Of a DNA stretch of 64,000 bases, positions 29,590 to 41,811 are shown piece by piece; the first letter of the stretch is position 1, and the number at the start of each line of letters is the position of its first letter. The position numbers and the translations under genes were made by a program. The notes under the pieces are model-generated. The model ran no database searches and was not told the DNA's origin. It saw only the letters and a list, made by a program, of their open reading frames with translations. The stretch lies in the NCBI GenBank assembly GCA_037074705.1, contig CM073593.1:7507001-7571000 (forward strand), written 5' to 3'. The DNA is from Zhengitettix transpicula. Its lineage: Eukaryota; Arthropoda; Insecta; Orthoptera; Tetrigidae.

Positions 29590-32560
29590 TTTCAGTTGGA
29601 CGAATCTATACGTATGTTAACTGAATGATCAAAGTTAAACCTAATTATTATATTCCAACAACTTCATTTTCATACGATCTTTCAGTGAAAATGAATTCGA
29701 CACCGTAACTGATGAACATGGCGCAATACTTCACTAACAGTCCTGGAATCTGAGCTTCAAATAATAATCACACACAACTACAATTGTCACCTTACCTGAG
29801 AAGATTTACGAAACAGCACATTAAGTCGAAGTGAATCTATACTCGTAGCCTACGGCGTTGTTCGTGCCTTAAAACGGGTTATGTTTATCTGTGAAGACTG
29901 ATAAGACCACCAAAACACATTTAAGATTCTTGTCCACGTTCACAACTAACGTAATGTCCTCTATTTGGTAATATCACTTGAGTATTACTGAAACTTGATA
30001 AATATTTTCACAGGGGAGAGGAACGTAAATGGGTAACTGTTGCAAACACTGACACTATTGATGCTGGTTAAATGAAATATTTACACCAAGAGGTTGGTGA
30101 CCATTTATTTTAAAATAAATACCCTGGCAACGCAGACACTCAGTTATTGATCATTTAGAGAATGCTGTAATTACAACGGTTGATGATTTGACGTGTTAAG
30201 AAACATACAAAATTTACATTTAAGTTTTGTGAATTTTTTTCTTCCGCTACGGTCTGTGACACCGAGATTGGGAAAAATGAGTGTGCGTCCGAGGAATGTA
30301 GGGCAGTGGCAGGAGGAGATTTATGTATTAACGCGGGCCTCATTAGAAGGCGAGGGCTTAGAATACGAGTATCGAGTGTAATAACCAGCCGCCTCTCTCT
30401 AGCACTTCACCCTGGTCGCTAAATATCGAATAGACTGGCTGGGCGCTGCCACCAATTAAAAATCCCAATCAATAACCACGAATTCTTCCTCTCACATAGT
30501 AGCTTTGCTAAGAACACTCTTGTCTCCTCCTCCTACTCCAATTTTAAGCTGGCGTTCATGTATACATTTTATCATTATCAAAAATTATATCCTACTGATT
30601 TACTTATAGCGTGGCATGATTTTACTTTCCATTGTCATATTTTATTATGAGTTCCTTGAATAGAACAAGTTCTTCACGCGTCATTATCTGTGTATCTTTT
30701 AAGGCTTATTCATTTATCTATCAATTTGAAAGTTTTCGTAATATAATAATAAAATCCATTTTAATAATCCCATAATAATATATTATATATAACCGTTAGC
30801 TGAACCGTTGGAAGGCCTTGAACCATAATAAAAAGTACCGCTGAGGGAATATATACTGTATCTGTGTCGTGATGAAGGCCACTCAAAGTTCTTGACGGTT
30901 AACTAAATCGCGTTCCCGGATTCTGTCATCATTCTATTAACCAGAAGAAGATTTTTACGACTATATGTCGCTAATTGACCTTAGTTGAATGCCATAAATC
31001 AGACCTTGATGTTCCTTCTTGGCCTTCTGAATAAATTTACCTTGAGAGAGAGTAATGTAACGATTTTGTTAAATAATCGCTAGTTTTTTTTATTGTAGCT
31101 CAGTTTTCGGAACTTGCACAATGTCGTCTATTATGAATTCAGAAATGGTCTGTCCATAAAATATAGTAATTTATATATATGGGTAGCATTTAAAAAATCA
31201 ATTATTTATAATTCAGAATAGGAAGACATGAAACGAAATAACTGAATTTTAATGATAGACAATATAATATCGGAACATTTATTGGAATTTCATAACGCTA
31301 TAATCTCACCTGTTCTCGTAAGTTTCAAAACTACATTGTGTTCCATAAAATGGTAACTGTGAAGGAGACGTCTTACTTTACTATTTAGAGTGACCTTGCA
31401 ATAATGATTTTTAATTATTGAAAGACTGTCGTCCAATGTTCACACATAAAAATTGATCTTATAAATAATACAACCCTTTGTTAAGAGTGACATATATATT
31501 TTTTATTTTAATGTTAGACAGATTAAAACGTATCAAAAATATCAGCCAGGAGATTTCGGTTATATGAAACCATATTCATGTGATAAATTGAGTTTAAAAA
31601 AATTGCATAGGCCAACTGATTACTACTAAATTATCTTTCGGGTGACATTTACTATTGTTTACAAACATAATCTTCATGTTGTGTGGCCTAGCACTGACTG
31701 TAATATCTTTATAATGTACACGTCTCTGTATTTACTCTGTTATATTTGCCAGAAGAGAACCGAAATATGTTGTAAATGTCTGTTATTGGCTATTTTATCA
31801 TCAAATACACAAAAATTAATTGAAATGTCTGGCGCCACATAAGATAGTTCAAATTAGTGATGTTTTAACATAGTTAATTAACTGTTCCTTTAATCCGAAT
31901 TTATTAACATATGAAGAATGATATAAAATTATATGCCGAAGAAACAAGGAATCTATAAAAGGTGACGTATAAAAATAATAAATCATAATTTAAGAACACC
32001 GTAAGATTATATTTAAATAATACAAAATATACTATGTGGAATTAGCAAGTGGAGATATTCGAAATTTGTTTGTTGCACAGTAGAAGCATCAATTATAAAT
32101 GTATGCTTGGCTGAATTATAGAAAAGGTTGAACAGTAATTTAAAATGTGAGAACATATGTAGGCTACAGTAGTCTCTGAAATTACCCTCCGTATGAAGTT
32201 CACTTGTACTACGAGCAGCTAACAAATTCATATCCGAGCTACATGCCATATTTTATTCCGTGGAAGGTAAAGTCTCTGATGAACAGAAAGAAGAAAAACT
32301 TACGTGCGTTGTTTGTGCAAGAGTCGTCCGATCGTGACGGAGTGTTTCCAGAATGTAGCCCTTTTACGGAGTGTGTCCGGGTTCCTCCCGCCACGCCAGC
32401 CCGTTTAGTACGTCTTCAAAATGTCTCATCGCATTAAAATCCGAAGGGCATCTTCCTAGTAACGCGTTTCCTTCACAAATGAACAGGTTGCTAACCTCAC
32501 ATCTGTCCTTGTGGTGACTTTACACACATGTTCACCACCAACGGACAGCGACTCGGAAAC
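29590..32560. other. 3 kb without recognisable genes
   Basis: AT-rich with a few GC-richer islands (about 30240-30420 and 32270-32440). Frames of 60-80 codons exist on both strands but none resembles a known protein. No SINE or LINE signature seen. Confidence 0.45.
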
Positions 32561-32564
32561 GTTC

Positions 32565-33461
32565 GTTGCGTGAGAAAGTAGAGGTTGCGATGAGTCGATT
32601 CAATCTGTGGTTCACTGCAAACAAATTTTATCTTAATCTAGAGAAAACTAAAATCGTTACCTTCACTTCAAACACAAGCAGTTTAATTTCTATTTCGGAG
32701 CAAGCACCTTCCTTGGTCTACTGATTGACAATAAATTGAAATGGAATCACCATATTAAGAGTGTTAGCTCGGGAAAGTGATACATCTACATCTAAAATGG
32801 TATATCAAGCATACTTTCATTCTGTCATGTCTTAATGGCACAGCAAACTGGGGTCGTTCACATCACGCGTTGCAAATTTTTAAACTTCAAAAGAGGGCCG
32901 CACGAATCATATCGGGTGCGGACTTGAATGCCACTTGCAAGCCTTTGTATCGGAATCTTGGGATTTTAACATTGCCTTGTACGTATATTCTAAAAATTTC
33001 AAAAATTGTCTGGAGAAACATTAATTTATATGCCCTAAACGGAGCAAATCGTTAATACAACACTAGAAATCGCTCTCAACTCCGCATAGAAAAACATCGC
33101 TTAAGCCTGTTTGAATCAAGCATTCGTTATTCCGGGATAAATCTCTACAATAGTCTTCCGGAAGAAATAAAAACTTTAAGTATAGAAAATTTATTTATAA
33201 AGAGTTGTAAATCTCTGTTAATTAATGGAGCATATTACTCGCTGAAAGAGTTCGCAGAAAGGAAGGACAGATTAGATCCACTTTAATAAAATACTTTGAT
33301 GGTATCCTATCAAGTTACGCTATTATTTTACGATTATAATATTCTGGAATTTAACTGCTGACTTATTTTCTTTTTCATGTTCTACGGGAATCGTTCAAAG
33401 ATTTTCTACTGGAAACTCCGTCGAATGAAAATTGAAGATGAATTAAAACACTTATTATATC
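32565..33461 (+). pseudogene. LINE ORF2 C-terminal part (first half of split element)
   Basis: The frame reads FNLWFTANKFYLNLEKTKIV, then STFLGLLIDNKLKWNHHIKS (RT thumb), and after shifts LQIFKLQKRAARIISGADLN and PLYRNLGILTLP. These are the C-terminal motifs of jockey/CR1-group LINEs. It is 5' truncated and has several frameshifts. Its 3' UTR, from about 33300, includes GCTGACTTATTTTCTTTTTC and is interrupted at 33462 by an R-CGG copy. Confidence 0.78.
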
Positions 33462-34243
33462 TTCAACTAACTGGGTGCCCGGCGTTGCCCGAGATGTCAT
33501 TTATCTATAACCCCTGATATGACTCCAATTTCGGCTGCTTTTGCGCAATTTTTATGTAACGCTACTCGAACCCTAATCATTATAATTAACTCTGAAAAAT
33601 ATTTCTTCAACGCAAATATCTGCCGTGTTTGCATGTTCCAAAATTTGCACCCCGCTACCCCTGCATCTGAGGGGTAAATGCCAATTTGAATGTCGTAACT
33701 AAACACAGTGACTTCCATAACCTTTGATTTGACTCCAATCTCGGTTGTATTCGCGTTATTTTACTGTAAAGCATCTCCACCCCAAACCCGAAGGGTGTCC
33801 TTTTCACAGGGCGTAGGGGATGAAAATTATATTCAGATAACATTGGTAGAAACACTATCAATATCTTTGACCCCTAAAAATATTTATCCGACTCAAATAT
33901 CGGCTGTTTTAGTATATTTAAATATTTCCACCCCCGCTTCTGGGGGTGGAAGACGCGTCTCACCCCGACAGTGTTTGTTTCCTGGTCTCAAAGAACACGT
34001 GTACGAAATTTGGTGAAAATTGCTCGACTGGTGTAGATTTGTATTTTATTTAGAAAACGTTTGTATGGGAAATAGAAAAGGGCTGTTTTTAGGGCTTTCC
34101 CGGTAATTATTCGATTTTTTCTCGCCTTTTAAACCTTCCCTAGACCTCCACGAACATTTCAAGACTAAGATAAGATAAATCCGTTCAGCCGTTCTCGAGT
34201 TTTAGTGAGACTAACGAACAGCAATTCATTTTTATATATATAG
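33462..34243 (+). repeat. R-CGG repeat, apparently complete 0.78 kb copy
   Basis: It begins AACTAACTGGGTGCCCGGCG and ends TTTTTATATATATAGAT. The flanks belong to one LINE 3' UTR, uninterrupted at 62865-63155, so both boundaries are defined by comparison. It contains three GACTCCAAT(C/T)TCGG-type blocks. No ORF of note; it is probably non-autonomous. Confidence 0.75.
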
Positions 34244-34425
34244 ATTACTAATTACTGTCATATACGTAGTTTTAAATCATATTTCTTTTGTAAAGTTCAA
34301 TGTTTGTTTCTTAAACTTTGTAATTGTAATAACTTATTATTTTCATGTAATTTTATATTATGACGTATCCTATTTCCTCGAACGATGACTAATGGGATGA
34401 ATAATAAAGTTAAACCATTCTCATT
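34244..34425 (+). repeat. LINE 3' UTR (second half of split element)
   Basis: TACTAATTACTGTCATATAC...TATGACGTATCCTATTTCCT matches 62985-63135, where it directly follows the other half. Ends near AATAATAAAGTT. Confidence 0.75.
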
Positions 34426-34429
34426 TGAA

Positions 34430-35845
34430 GTCATCTAGATCTCTGTGAGGATTTTCCTTTGACGAATAGGAGAGTCTTTTTTTTTTAGACAGAAATTCTG
34501 TGCAAGATTTTTACCTTAACCATTATTAGTCTGACGTACCGTCGTGCCTTAGCCACAATCTTAACTTCGATGCTCTTGTTCTTCAAGATCATCTCAGAGG
34601 CAAAATGTGCCACACTGATCATCCGTGTTCATCCTTGTTATATGAACCCATACAATGTTGGAAGTAAGGTAGAACTAGATACAACTAGAGCTAGGTTAGA
34701 TTTAAAACAAAATAGTATTAAAGGAAAAAAAGTTGCCAGTAATAGTAATTAGGGAATGTAACGCTATTAAAAAAATTTACGAATGTTTTATTTAAAGACG
34801 TCGGTTTATAAAATGTAAAATTATAAAAAATTGAATATTGTAGTATCGAGTAGCATTTCTTGCTAAATTAATTAGTTATATTATTATGATATGTGATGCA
34901 ATAAGGGTTCAGGTCTTACGACTGCCAATACGGTGAAATGTTTTTATTAAGACTCCTTAAACTAACGTGAAAAATGCATTAATAATAAATATTTTATGTT
35001 TAATATTTTTGTTTTGTACTTCATCGCCGTTGTGTCTTAAAATCGAATTCGCAAATGTTACGACAGCATCCTGAACCTATTTTAAATACAACATTCCACT
35101 ACAACGAAGCTGTTTTTGGCTGCACATCGGACGTCACGAGCTGTCATGGAGGTGCAACAAGATATCCATCACAAGTGTTGGTTGAGTCGGGACATCAAAT
35201 ATGAAAGTGGCATTCATCAGTGAAGACCTTTGTTGGACGTGAGTTGGAAGTTCATTGTCATTTAATTAAAAGAGGGATCTCTTTAAGCTAGACGATTAAT
35301 AAAACAATATTTTTTTTTATAAAAAGCTGATAGAAAGTTGACGATAGTGTTCCGCATTATTTAACCAGGAGAAGTGGAAATGTAACAGGCGCCATAAAAA
35401 TTGGTCAATCCACAAACGAAAGTTAAGTAGGAAGCACACTAGAAAGCCACCTACATTCACTGTCCACACATGCGCTATTCTTCATGGACAGAATGCTCAA
35501 CATTTCTTTTTATATACTCTTACAAAGTTTGCAAGCCCACATGTATTGATACAGTTATTGACAATTTAAAGCTGTACGTGAGACACGGAAACAATAAATT
35601 TTCTGAGTATTGTACAATTTGCTGAGCGTTGTTCCTTCCGAAAAATTTACAAACCTTGATATACCTTTTAGAAAACCGCAATGCTGTAAAAAAAACTTTC
35701 AATTAATAGAATTAAACACTTAATCATCCGTCACAAGGACTCTTAAATCTCTCTTTATGATGTTTCTTTACTCAACTGTATTCCGAATAAATTAGTCATT
35801 AACAGTATAAAAATAAAAATCTACAGGAAATTTATTAAAATTCCA
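34430..35845. other. no recognisable gene
   Basis: AT-rich with a mixed-composition patch at 35040-35270. Nothing recognised. Confidence 0.45.
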
Positions 35846-35849
35846 TTTA

Positions 35850-36200
35850 ACGAAATTTTGTGTCTTTTAAATATGATCCTCAACTCCACTTAATTTCAGT
35901 TCACTATAATCAAATCAAGGGTTGTCCCAAGGAAAGACCTGTTTTTGCTGAAAGAATTTTTATCTTTCTCTACTTCCAGTCCACCTCTTTGCTACATCAC
36001 ATATGCAGACGACATTTTCGCATTGTTCAGTTATATTTCCAATAATTATCATTCCAATTAAAAATTCACTCATGATCATGAATTTCCTTGATGTCACTGT
36101 ATCTATTCACAAAACTTCCATTTGTATGATTAGGTTTAGAAGATCTACAATCTTCAGAGAACTATGGGATACAATCTTGTAGACCCAGCTATATTACTTT
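35850..36200 (+). pseudogene. Penelope-like reverse transcriptase fragment
   Basis: TYADDIFALFS at about 36002-36034 is the RT catalytic box in the form used by Penelope-like elements. After a frame change it is followed by MNFLDVTVSIHKTSICMIRF and RRSTIF, matching the FLDxxxxRxxxxxxxxxYRKPT segment of that family. The frames are broken and the domain is incomplete. Confidence 0.6.
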
Positions 36201-36204
36201 GACT

Positions 36205-36595
36205 ACAAGTTTCATTCTCCTAACTTTTTATGAGTACCCCTTAAAGTTAATTATTAAACACATAAATATTTGATTGAAAAAAAATTGCATATCCTTCCTT
36301 CTACTATCATCAATCCGAAATTTTTCTCGTTCACCTTTATTACAAATTTATACATTAAAATTTCGTACATGCTTTTAATGAATATCAAATATTCGTCATT
36401 TTCAAATCTATTATAACATTTTACCTCTTGATAAAAACTAAAGGTACTCACTTGCTTATAGAAAACTTTGTGCGGTTTCTAAATTCCTTTACTCTGTAAT
36501 TCTTGTTACATAGGGCAAACTAAAAGGCCACTTAATACAGCAATAAATACGATTAAAATAAAATAATATAAGAAAGCTTACACAAGCTCAAGCCG
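36205..36595. other. unclassified
   Basis: No gene or repeat recognised. Confidence 0.4.
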
Positions 36596-36599
36596 TCGA

Positions 36600-36720
36600 G
36601 GCCATGAAAGTAAATTTCATTAAAATATCTGGTTGGAAAAATATCGACCAGGAATCGAACCCGGGACCTCCGCTTTCCGGGCGGAAGCTCTATGACTGTG
36701 AAATTGCTAGAGATGTAATG
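36600..36720 (-). repeat. partial tRNA-derived SINE
   Basis: The minus strand contains AGAGCTTCCGCCCGGAAAGC, then GGAGGTCCCGGGTTCGATTCC, a near-perfect T arm and B box. CTTCCGC/GCGGAGG could be an anticodon stem. The A-box side is truncated and the 3' side runs into non-tRNA sequence, so it is a SINE and not a tRNA gene. Confidence 0.65.
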
Positions 36721-36764
36721 TCAACGGAATTGTGCGATTGTGTCAATCTTGGATTATGCGTTCC

Positions 36765-36865
36765 TTTTTAGCTCCTGAAAAAGGAACGAAGTTTCCAGAA
36801 ACGTTCTGGTGTGGTATGTATATAATCAGTTCCTTTTATCTGTCATTTGGCTATTTTATCTTATT
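36765..36865 (+). repeat. Penelope-like terminus module
   Basis: TCCTGAAAAAGGAACG, a stem with TTTCC, AGAAACGTTCTGGTGTGGTAT, then CTTTTATCTGTCATTTGGCT and ATTTTATCTTATT. The order is that of the module at 21945 (inverted there). Confidence 0.55.
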
Positions 36866-36869
36866 ATTG

Positions 36870-38200
36870 TATGATGTTGCTAAAGTGAATGAAATTTTAT
36901 GTAATCTATAATTAATATGCTTTGAATTTCCTCTAAATTGTCTAGGAATTCGGCAACTATATTGTTTCTTGAGAAAATATTAATATAAATACGTAAATTT
37001 ATTGAAATCTGTTGATTTTGAGTTTATCCCGTATGAATGAGCCGACAAAGACACGTGGTTTTATTTACATAGATATGTGCTTCGGTTTTATTTGAAAATG
37101 TTCTGCTGCAAAAGTCATATCAATTATCAAATTCTGCATCAGTGACTCGAATATTCTCTGCATCGAATCTTTATATTTTAGTACGAATCTGAGACACTGA
37201 AGGTTTCCTGGGATCTGATCATCGGAACAATTCAAATGTTTTCTCACCACTGTAAATATTTACATGTGTTCTTCAGTATTGGGTTATATTTGAACGGTAG
37301 TTAATCTGGTGATGGACAAGTTGTTACCGACGGCGGCTGGAGTCGAGAGAATAACCTAATTCCCAAGCAACGCCTGCGCTCAGAACGAAGCTGAAAAGCG
37401 AGTTTTCGAGGATCACTCTCTCTTTCTTCTTCTCTGTCCCTCTCACTGTACATCCTAAACTTTCTTCTCTCTCCGTTACGTCATCACCTTTCTTCGCCCG
37501 CAGTGCCCCAGGTGACGACACGTGATCCGCTGCAACGGAAGTGGTTCCGCAGAGGTGAGAGCAGGGAACACAACTCACATTGCTCTTAAACTATGGACAT
37601 TAAGTTGTCTCTGTAATCCCATAGGACACGTGGGCCAGCAGAGTAAGTCTTAACTGAGGACACCTGATGTTGGACTTCAGCTATGGATTATTGAGAATTA
37701 AATTGAGAGGATCACATAATATTTTGTGGATATTGATCATCAAGACTCTGACACACAGAAAATGCAAAGGTAGCACGAATAATAATTATACATTCTCATA
37801 ATATTCACTGTAACAGCATGAAGTGTAATCTAAAGAACTAAAACCCCAAGAAGTAGAGATCGAAGAAAAATCATTACATTTATCTGAAACGTTAGTCTGT
37901 AATGAGAAATTGACGGATTTTAGTTTATAGAGACATTTGCTTTCTGGAATATCATTTTTATATCGCTGTAATCATGGCCTTTGTTTCGACAATTTATATC
38001 GTTCGAACCACAAATTAAACCTCTGGTGGTATATGGTAGCAAAGGGAACATTCCATCTATTATCGATCGTTTGATGGTTATACAATTTCGTGTCGTATGT
38101 GACTAAATAAAACAATAATAAGAAAATTATATTTTTACCAGTCGATGTGATTTTGCAGGAATGAGTTGGGACGAAAATCCTATGCATACATAATATATAA
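36870..38200. other. no recognisable gene; GC-richer island
   Basis: The part 37320-37660 is clearly less AT-rich, with pyrimidine runs (CTCTCTCTTTCTTCTTCTC). It could be an old element or a regulatory island; no reading frame is convincing. Confidence 0.4.
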
Positions 38201-38206
38201 ATAAAT

Positions 38207-38286
38207 GGTCAAATAACAGACAAAAAATTAAGTGCTAAATAAATAGTGTGCTATTTATTTAGCACTTATTTTGTCTGTTATTTGGC
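38207..38286. repeat. long perfect-type hairpin carrying the CAGACAAAA motif
   Basis: GGTCAAATAACAGACAAAAA...GTGCTAAATAAATAG pairs with CTATTTATTTAGCAC...TTGTCTGTTATTTGGCT across a 4-base loop (TGTG). The arms are about 38 bases with one small bulge. Both arms carry the GCCAAATAACAGACAAAA phrase seen at other repeat ends in the window. Confidence 0.88.
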
Positions 38287-38289
38287 TAT

Positions 38290-40380
38290 CTAATTAGGAA
38301 GAAAGGGCATTTGAGGAATACAATATTTATATAATATAATATATATAATATTTATATAATATAATTAATATTATATACAATTATTAATTGTTAATTATTG
38401 TCTGAGCGTCAGACAGATATAGATAATTTGGCAGAATATATTACAAGGATTACTTTCGTACTACGAAATAGACTCAATTTCCGTTAAACATTTTCACCTG
38501 ATCGCTTCACTTATTGAAGCCGGTACAGTTTCGTTCAGAAGCAGAAAAATAAATATGTACAAAATTTGGGTATAACTGAAAACCGAACGACGCGAATGTT
38601 TTCAGCAACGCTGCTGGTACAACATTTCGGATGCGCAGTGACGTCACACGTGTTACTGCATCAGTGCTAACTCAAGTCGCGTCTACTATAGTCAGAGAGC
38701 TCATCTATGATACGAGTGTTCCTATCTTTGAAATATATAGCCAAATTTCTAACACTGCTGACGCCTACGCAGATATCTCCATGTACCGGTTGAAGTCTGA
38801 TGTGAATTTTAGCCGAAGATGTTTCCTGATTAACAAGGTATTGAGTGACAGCATGCTGTAGAAACTGAAAAATCGAGGTCGGTCATGTTTAAAATACTGC
38901 CTGTGGTCACGTGATAATAAATAATGATATCAAAGTGTGGTCTAAATTATTACTCTTCGTGATAAAATTAAATTTTGTAAAACTGATCCTTTAAATAGTC
39001 TTTAATAGATAAGTGAAACTCTCAATTCATCTCGAATTGATAATACAAGACTAGTCGCGCATTCGGAAAAGACGTTGAGAGAAATTCTATTGGAACTGAC
39101 CTAATCCGCACTTTGTCACAAGCTCAAACAGGTTGCGAAGTTCAGCGAGTCGTGTCAAGATAAGACGCGCAGTGGTCCACCGACCTGATATTCTAATGGA
39201 GGTGGACTGGAGTTCAGTTTAACACAAACCTTTGTTACGGCAACTTGCTAGTGTAAAAGCTATTCTGAAAACATTAACGCGAGGAAATATATTGTGTTCA
39301 GTTCAGGATTCGTTGTACAACAAACAACTCATCTGTAAAAGTTACGAGATGATAAGTGCAGAGACCTTGCTGCCATCTGTACATCCAGTTCGCATGAATA
39401 TAATTAAGGATTTTAAATTTAGTGGTGGAGGAGTTTGTCCTGCTTCACCCTCCTACAGTGCACCGACACGACTTGTTACATCTCACGACCTATATCTCAT
39501 TGTAGAAAATGCGAGTATCGCCTCTGCCGTATTTCGTATTATAATTCCCCTGACTATTGCGCTCTGTTCCTTGTATACTGTATGATTGTGATTATGTATT
39601 CGTCGCCGCGTTGCGTATGAACCCTGGCAGCTTCCTCACTCGCTTTCGATGGATACGGCTGCAGAATTTGAATGTCTCACTGGCTGTTGTTTTCTCAGAC
39701 AAGCCTTAAATATTAAATACAATCCTCCGTGCAACATGAAGTATATATGCAAACTAAGTTTAGCGGGTCGATGAACATCACAAAGTATGGGAGGGTCTCG
39801 GCTAACTCTATGTTTCTCCACAACTTCACAATGTGGTTAGTGACTCATACACGCAATCACAGAAGAGATATTTACATCAAATAATGATAATATTTTTATT
39901 ATTATGGATTCTGTCGAGTCATCATTAATTATTTAATTCGCTCGACATTTACGGCATATCATTTTCACCAAGGCGAAGTTTTTCTCAAAATAGTCTTAAA
40001 AGGAGTGATTTGCGACATGCTACAAAATAATACCAATGCAGATATCAGTCGTAAATGCATAGGTAAACACTGTGCGTTTCTCCCAAAACGTTAGTGTGAG
40101 ATGACGTCACGCAACGTCACGATCCCACTGCTAAAAGTGTGGAATTTAAGTAAAATTTTGAAATTGGAGCGCTTCTTCTTTACTTTCGAATGTATGCGAA
40201 AATTGATGTCCTCATATTTAAATTATTGCAACAAGACCATATATATGATAAAATTTTATACTATTATTGATTGTATTAATTATTTAAAATTAATTGGCTT
40301 GGGTTCTTTAAATTCACAAGCTCAAAAAACAATTAACATTAAATTTTAAAAAAAATTTTTATTATACTTCAGAATTGAGA
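38290..40380. other. no recognisable gene
   Basis: It includes a somewhat GC-richer part at 38590-39640 with a 117-codon plus-strand frame (39232-39585). That frame has no domain I recognise and overlaps another in a second frame. TGACGTCA octamers occur at 38639 and 40102. Confidence 0.4.
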
Positions 40381-40461
40381 TGTTAATTACAAACAAAATT
40401 TTAGAAGGCTCTCGCTCAGTTAAAAGTCGGTAGACTTGTACAAAATAAATAAAAAAAATTT

Positions 40462-40978
40462 GTTTGTAATTAGAAAACCTTCCCGGAGAGCTCTGGCGGG
40501 GGCTACCTTTGGGGATGCTCTCACATCTCTCTGGTTTTTTTGAACTAAGGTTCCCACATGCCGAGGCACCTCGGTCTGTTTTGAGAGGTGTATGTTCCGG
40601 GGTCGCAGACCTTGGGCATACGGCAAGAGTTGTCCGCTATTCCTATTGGAATAGTCGGCCAGCTGCCTCCTAAACTGGTCGAGGTACGGAGAAGGGAATG
40701 CTGCGTCCCCACAGCAAACTCCTCTCCCGCTATCGGAAGGGCGTGGGACAAGTACCCAATGCCCGACCTACCCGATGCAGGTTTTTCTAGGGTTTTCCCT
40801 GCATTTCTTTAGGCGAATGCCGGATAGGATCCTTAAACTATAGCCCGGGGGCCCTAGTTAACCCTATGCTACGTTCCTCTATCCTTCCGCATCCCCCCTT
40901 TCAAATCCCTTCCTATGCTATTAAAGGGGAGTTGCCACCATGTGGATTACCCTCATGTAGCCAGCCTGTTACCCTAAA
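40462..40978 (+). mobile_element. R530 retroposon copy 2
   Basis: Collinear with copy 1 from CCTTCCCGGAGAGCTCTGG through GAACTAAGGTTCCCACATGC to CTGTTACCCTAAAAAAA. The 5' palindrome is lost. An unrelated inverted repeat, TTAATTACAAACAAAATTT (40383-40401) and AAATTTGTTTGTAATTA (40457-40473), lies just before it. Confidence 0.72.
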
Positions 40979-40984
40979 AAAACG

Positions 40985-41808
40985 AAATCCGCCAACTCTC
41001 TTCAATAGAAAAATATTGTACAACGTTGTTCATTATCAACAGCTCTCACTTGTACTCCCTTAGTTTTTATACATTTACAATAATATATTTTCCCTTAATC
41101 TTTACACATTTAATTCAAATATGGAAAATTGTAATGATATACACAAATAATTTTTTTTCAAGAATCTCACTTGAAATAATTCGTCAGTTTTTATGAATAG
41201 TAGCTCAGAAATTGTCGCCTTAAAACGTTATTCCCAAACATGGAATATAAATTAGATGATTTATCATCACTCACAATTGTTATCCTAACCTGAAATTTTT
41301 GTTTAACGTCAAACATTACACACATTTATTGTTTATATTTATGCCAATTTAGAGAATACGTTGCATAAAATTGTGCTTTTAATTCAATGTAAATGTTTCT
41401 AGTTGCATACATACGTTTTACTGACAGTGCATTCATTAATTCAATCGAATAACGACAATAGCATTAAATTTATTTACCTTTTATATTTATATACACATAA
41501 CTCATTAATCGTACCTTATACAACTCTTATTATTTCATGATGCAGGACACAATAGTACTTTATTGTCAGTTGTATACATTGAAATTTAATGAATCTCGCC
41601 AGGATATTTCGAATTTAGCTCGCAGAATGTAAACTAACAGTCGCCTGCGAAATTTAACTTACATTTTCGGAAAGGAACGTAAACCCGGCGTTCTTTGTGG
41701 TGGCCACGAGGGCTGTTTTAAAACTCAAGTTCCGAGCTTTGCTCTTGCCTTTGTTTACTTTTTAACTGTTTTGGATGACTTGCCTAATTGTATTGATCAG
41801 GCCCAGGC
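40985..41808. other. no recognisable gene
   Basis: AT-rich spacer with no clear feature. Confidence 0.45.
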
Positions 41809-41811
41809 GTG

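Noticed and set aside
32277..32310. Hammerhead ribozyme at CTGATGAACAGAAAG
   Set aside because: The core-like letters are present but no stem II or flanking stems pair.
36600..36720. True tRNA gene (strong T arm)
   Set aside because: The 5' half and acceptor stem are missing, and non-tRNA sequence follows directly; it is a SINE fragment.
39232..39585. 117-codon plus-strand frame
   Set aside because: Overlaps another frame of similar length and shows no recognisable motif.
40588..40812. Protein-coding frame of ~74 codons repeated in R530 copies
   Set aside because: Similar frames recur only because the repeat is conserved; starts differ, frames break and no domain is seen.
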